From Anaerolineales bacterium (GTDB taxonomy: Bacteria; Chloroflexota; Anaerolineae; UBA7937), in the NCBI GenBank assembly GCA_030593425.1, contig JAUVHF010000064.1:1-8420 (forward strand): a stretch of DNA of 8,420 bases. The letters run 5' to 3'. A program made the position numbers and the translations under genes. The notes under the pieces are model-generated. The model had not been told where the DNA came from and did not search any database. It saw only the letters and a program-made list of their open reading frames with translations. Shown here one piece after another: positions 5,878 to 8,420 of this stretch. How positions within the stretch are numbered: the stretch's first letter is position 1; each line of letters starts with the position of its first letter.

Positions 5878-8420
5878 ATGACTTCTTCAACCAACGCTCC
5901 CTCTAGAAGTAGATCCTGGACCAGGCCAGGGCTCGATCTGTTGCTCTTGGCTCTTCTCTCGATCTTCCACGGAGTGAACAACTGGCTCTATCTATCGAAG
6001 AGCGCGACCATCTTGGGATGGGATCAGCCAGACCATCTGGTGCGGACCATGGTCTATAACGATATCCTGCAGCAAGTCAACCTAAGGAGCCTCTTCGAGG
6101 TGATGACCTGGTCCTGGAACCGGCCACCTCTGCCCTGGCTCCCCGCCCTGCCCCTCTACCGTCTCTTTGGCCTCTCGGTCGATGTGGCCCTGATGGGGAA
6201 CATGCTCTATCTCTTCATCCTCCTTTTCTCCGTCTACGGGATGGGGTGCAAAATGTATGGCCGGGGGGTTGGCTTGCTAGCCGCCTTCGCCGTCTCCGCC
6301 TACCCGATCCTCTTCAACCTATCACGGACCGCCTATCCCGATTTTGCCTTGACGGCCATGGTGGCTCTGAGCATCTCTTTGCTGACCAGGGTCGATGGTT
6401 TTGGCCAACGAAGGTACTCTTTGCTCTGGGGGCTGAGCCTGGGGTTGGGTCTCTTGACCAAGTGGCCCTTCTTGGTCTTTGTGGGAGGGCCAGCGATATA
6501 CCTCTTCCTCCGTTCGGGAGCGCTTAGGGAGATAGGACCCAGCCTGAGGACGAAAGCATTAGGCCTACCAGGCTTGGTAAGATCCCCCTGGCTTCAGGGG
6601 ATCTGGGCTGCGTTTCTGATCTTTGTTTGGTTTTTCCCCAACCGGGATCACCTATCTCAGTTCGCTCTGGGCGTTTGGTTGCTTCCCCTATCCTGGTTTC
6701 TCCTGTGGGCGACCTTCTTTCTTATCACTAGGCCGGCCAGCCCAGGGACGAACCTTTTATCTGCCCTCTCCATAGGCGCTGTAGTGGGCTCCATCTGGTC
6801 CCTCCCCAATATCGGCTTCCTGAGAAGACTGTTTTTCATCGCCTATAGCCGGGGGAACGCCTGGGGACGGCTGCTGAACTTGACTAACCCCCTCACTTAC
6901 ACCCGCTACCTCTCGATTATGGCTGGGGAGCACCTGGGCGGCCTTTACTTCGCTCTCTTTCTTCTAGCCATCCTCGTTTTGGCCTACCCTCGATTGAAGA
7001 CTCTTTCCGGGAAGAAAATTTTCAGGCCGGTGAGTGGTGAGATGGCGACCCTTCTTCTCTGGCTGGCCGTCCCCTATTTCGTCTTCACCCTATCCCGCAC
7101 CGAAAGCCCCCGTTTTTGGGTGCCGGCTCTTCCTGCCGTTGCTCTCATCACCGCTCGCGGCGCGATGAGGTTGCGGAAAGTAGCGGTGAGGGCTCTCCTC
7201 CTAGCCGTGGTTGTCGCTGGGGGCCTGACCCAGTTCCTCGCCCTCTCCTTCGATGAACTGACTTGGCTGGGAGAGAAGGCGACCATGGATCTGCCCCTGA
7301 TAGGGGAGGTAAGCCTCTTCGCCCGGGGCAGATATATCCGGTTGCCGGCTTCCGGGGAGACCGACCGAGGATACTGGATAGGGCCTCAGGTTGTCGGTCT
7401 TATCCATCAGGATATGCTCTCTAAGGGCTGGGAGAAGGTGGGCGTTGCGCTTCTGATCAACGCTCCCTACTTTAACTATTCGACCTTCAAATTCCTCACC
7501 TATGGGGAGCCAGGGATGGAGTGGTGTCGTTTTGGCGAGCCAGACGCTTTGGATCGCCCCCTCCTTTTGCGGCTCTTAGAATGCGACTACCTGGTATCGG
7601 TTACGGGCACCGATATAACGCCCGCTGCCCGCAAGGCCTTGGGGATGAGGGAGGAGATGCCCCTTTTCTTCGACGAGCTCTTCGACTCTATATGGCGATA
7701 CCTCCTGCCCGATGGCAACACCGTCTCTCTCTATGGGAAAAGGTATCGCCTGGAAGGGGAATATGACCTGGAGGATTATCACCGTTTGGCTGAGGATTTG
7801 GCTAGCCGCTCTCAGGAAGGGGAAGGCATAGTCTTCGATCCCCCTGAACAGGTGGAGGCATTCGCTCGCTATTATGAGGGTCCCTTATATCCCTATCCCT
7901 TGCCGAAGGAAAACGAGATCGAGGGACGACTAGAGGAGATAAGCGACGAACACAAGCGGCTGTGGGCCCTCTTTTGGGACGAGGGTAAGAGCGGCCATTT
8001 GATAGAGAGTTGGCTCGACCAACATGGCTTCAGAGCCTGGGATGGCTGGTATGGAGACCTCAGGCTGGCGCTATATGGAACGCCGGCCAGATCGTCTCCT
8101 CGACAACCTCTGAAGGTTAACCTAGAAGATGGGATCACCCTTCTCGGCTATAGCCTGGTCGAGGAGGAAGTAAAGGCGGGGGAGATAGTCCGCCTGACCC
8201 TCTTCTGGCGAGCAGAGGCAGAGATGGATGAGAGGTTTAAGGTATTCGTTCATCTCTTGGATGGGGAGGGGCACCTTCTGGCCCAGCGGGATAGCGAGCC
8301 GGTGGCTGGCTCAAGGCCGACGACCACCTGGGCCCCAGGAGAGCTGCTAGTCGATAACTATGGGGTCCTGTTGCCCGAAGATCTGCCTCCAGCGGATTAT
8401 CATCTAGTTGTGGGTATCTA
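5878..8420 (+). CDS. GT-C (GT39/ArnT-like) membrane glycosyltransferase with large soluble C-terminal region, partial at window end
   Basis: A continuous frame of 847 codons runs off the window edge without a stop, so the 3' end is missing. The family moves a sugar from a polyprenyl-phosphate carrier onto protein, lipid or glycan outside the membrane. Residues 19-456 hold roughly 11-13 hydrophobic helices. After the first helix, GWDQPDH (47-53) places acidic residues D49 and D52 in the first external loop, as in GT-C enzymes. NRPPLPWL (81-88) matches the family's R/K-PP-L segment, and RTAYPDFALTAM (150-161) and SPRFWVPALP (410-419) are also typical. Residues about 457-740 are soluble. From about 745 begins a beta-rich domain (GITLLGY, LTLFWRAE, FKVFVHLLD, PTTTWAPGE) that I associate with Chloroflexota membrane proteins. 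ATG 5878 is the first start after an in-frame TAG at 5866, so the N-terminus is well fixed. Substrate is unknown. Confidence 0.88.
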   Translation, partial: MTSSTNAPSRSRSWTRPGLDLLLLALLSIFHGVNNWLYLSKSATILGWDQPDHLVRTMVYNDILQQVNLRSLFEVMTWSWNRPPLPWLPALPLYRLFGLSVDVALMGNMLYLFILLFSVYGMGCKMYGRGVGLLAAFAVSAYPILFNLSRTAYPDFALTAMVALSISLLTRVDGFGQRRYSLLWGLSLGLGLLTKWPFLVFVGGPAIYLFLRSGALREIGPSLRTKALGLPGLVRSPWLQGIWAAFLIFVWFFPNRDHLSQFALGVWLLPLSWFLLWATFFLITRPASPGTNLLSALSIGAVVGSIWSLPNIGFLRRLFFIAYSRGNAWGRLLNLTNPLTYTRYLSIMAGEHLGGLYFALFLLAILVLAYPRLKTLSGKKIFRPVSGEMATLLLWLAVPYFVFTLSRTESPRFWVPALPAVALITARGAMRLRKVAVRALLLAVVVAGGLTQFLALSFDELTWLGEKATMDLPLIGEVSLFARGRYIRLPASGETDRGYWIGPQVVGLIHQDMLSKGWEKVGVALLINAPYFNYSTFKFLTYGEPGMEWCRFGEPDALDRPLLLRLLECDYLVSVTGTDITPAARKALGMREEMPLFFDELFDSIWRYLLPDGNTVSLYGKRYRLEGEYDLEDYHRLAEDLASRSQEGEGIVFDPPEQVEAFARYYEGPLYPYPLPKENEIEGRLEEISDEHKRLWALFWDEGKSGHLIESWLDQHGFRAWDGWYGDLRLALYGTPARSSPRQPLKVNLEDGITLLGYSLVEEEVKAGEIVRLTLFWRAEAEMDERFKVFVHLLDGEGHLLAQRDSEPVAGSRPTTTWAPGELLVDNYGVLLPEDLPPADYHLVVGI

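Noticed and set aside
5667..5981. 104-codon open frame on the minus strand before the glycosyltransferase
   Set aside because: It overlaps the glycosyltransferase start and its promoter, and has a low-complexity basic composition with no known domain.

Overview
The window looks like chromosomal DNA from an anaerobic or thermophilic-leaning bacterium, most likely a Chloroflexota member (Anaerolineae-like). Three signs support this. The last gene has a multi-membrane glycosyltransferase body joined to a soluble tail of a kind I associate mainly with Chloroflexota genomes. A tungsten-type aldehyde:ferredoxin oxidoreductase is present. The promoters are bacterial sigma70-like with good Shine-Dalgarno sites, while TTG starts occur and one gene start looks leaderless. 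The phylum call is inference. All six genes lie on the + strand, and I see no mobile element, CRISPR array, tRNA or rRNA.

Region 1 (5-3590) is an aldehyde/acyl metabolism block. An iron-dependent alcohol dehydrogenase is followed 24 nt later by an aldehyde:ferredoxin oxidoreductase with all its cluster and pterin motifs. A small MaoC-type hot-dog hydratase comes next and has its own well-formed promoter in the 85-nt gap. The first two enzymes could together interconvert alcohol, aldehyde and carboxylic acid using NAD(P)H and ferredoxin. The third may act on a derived acyl-CoA.

Region 2 (3696-5579) is a second transcription unit. An extended -10 promoter drives a PAPS/APS-reductase-family protein. 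After a 49-nt gap holding a perfect 8-bp hairpin comes a sugar-nucleotide epimerase that resembles CDP-paratose (tyvelose) 2-epimerase. It starts at a TTG behind a strong Shine-Dalgarno site, and an intrinsic terminator ends the unit. The reductase-like protein has the CC...CxxC iron-sulfur cysteines of APS reductases but ends in a CysD-like tail, with no C-terminal catalytic cysteine. It is the most unusual protein in the window.

Region 3 (5580-8420) starts with about 300 nt of non-coding DNA holding two notable hairpins. It then enters one very long reading frame that is still open at the window edge (847 codons visible). This is a GT-C membrane glycosyltransferase. Its ATG sits six bases after a promoter -10 element, so the transcript is probably leaderless.

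I found no clear undescribed defence or mobile system. The points most worth checking are the APS-reductase/CysD-like hybrid and its pairing with a sugar epimerase, the leaderless glycosyltransferase, and the structured gap before it.
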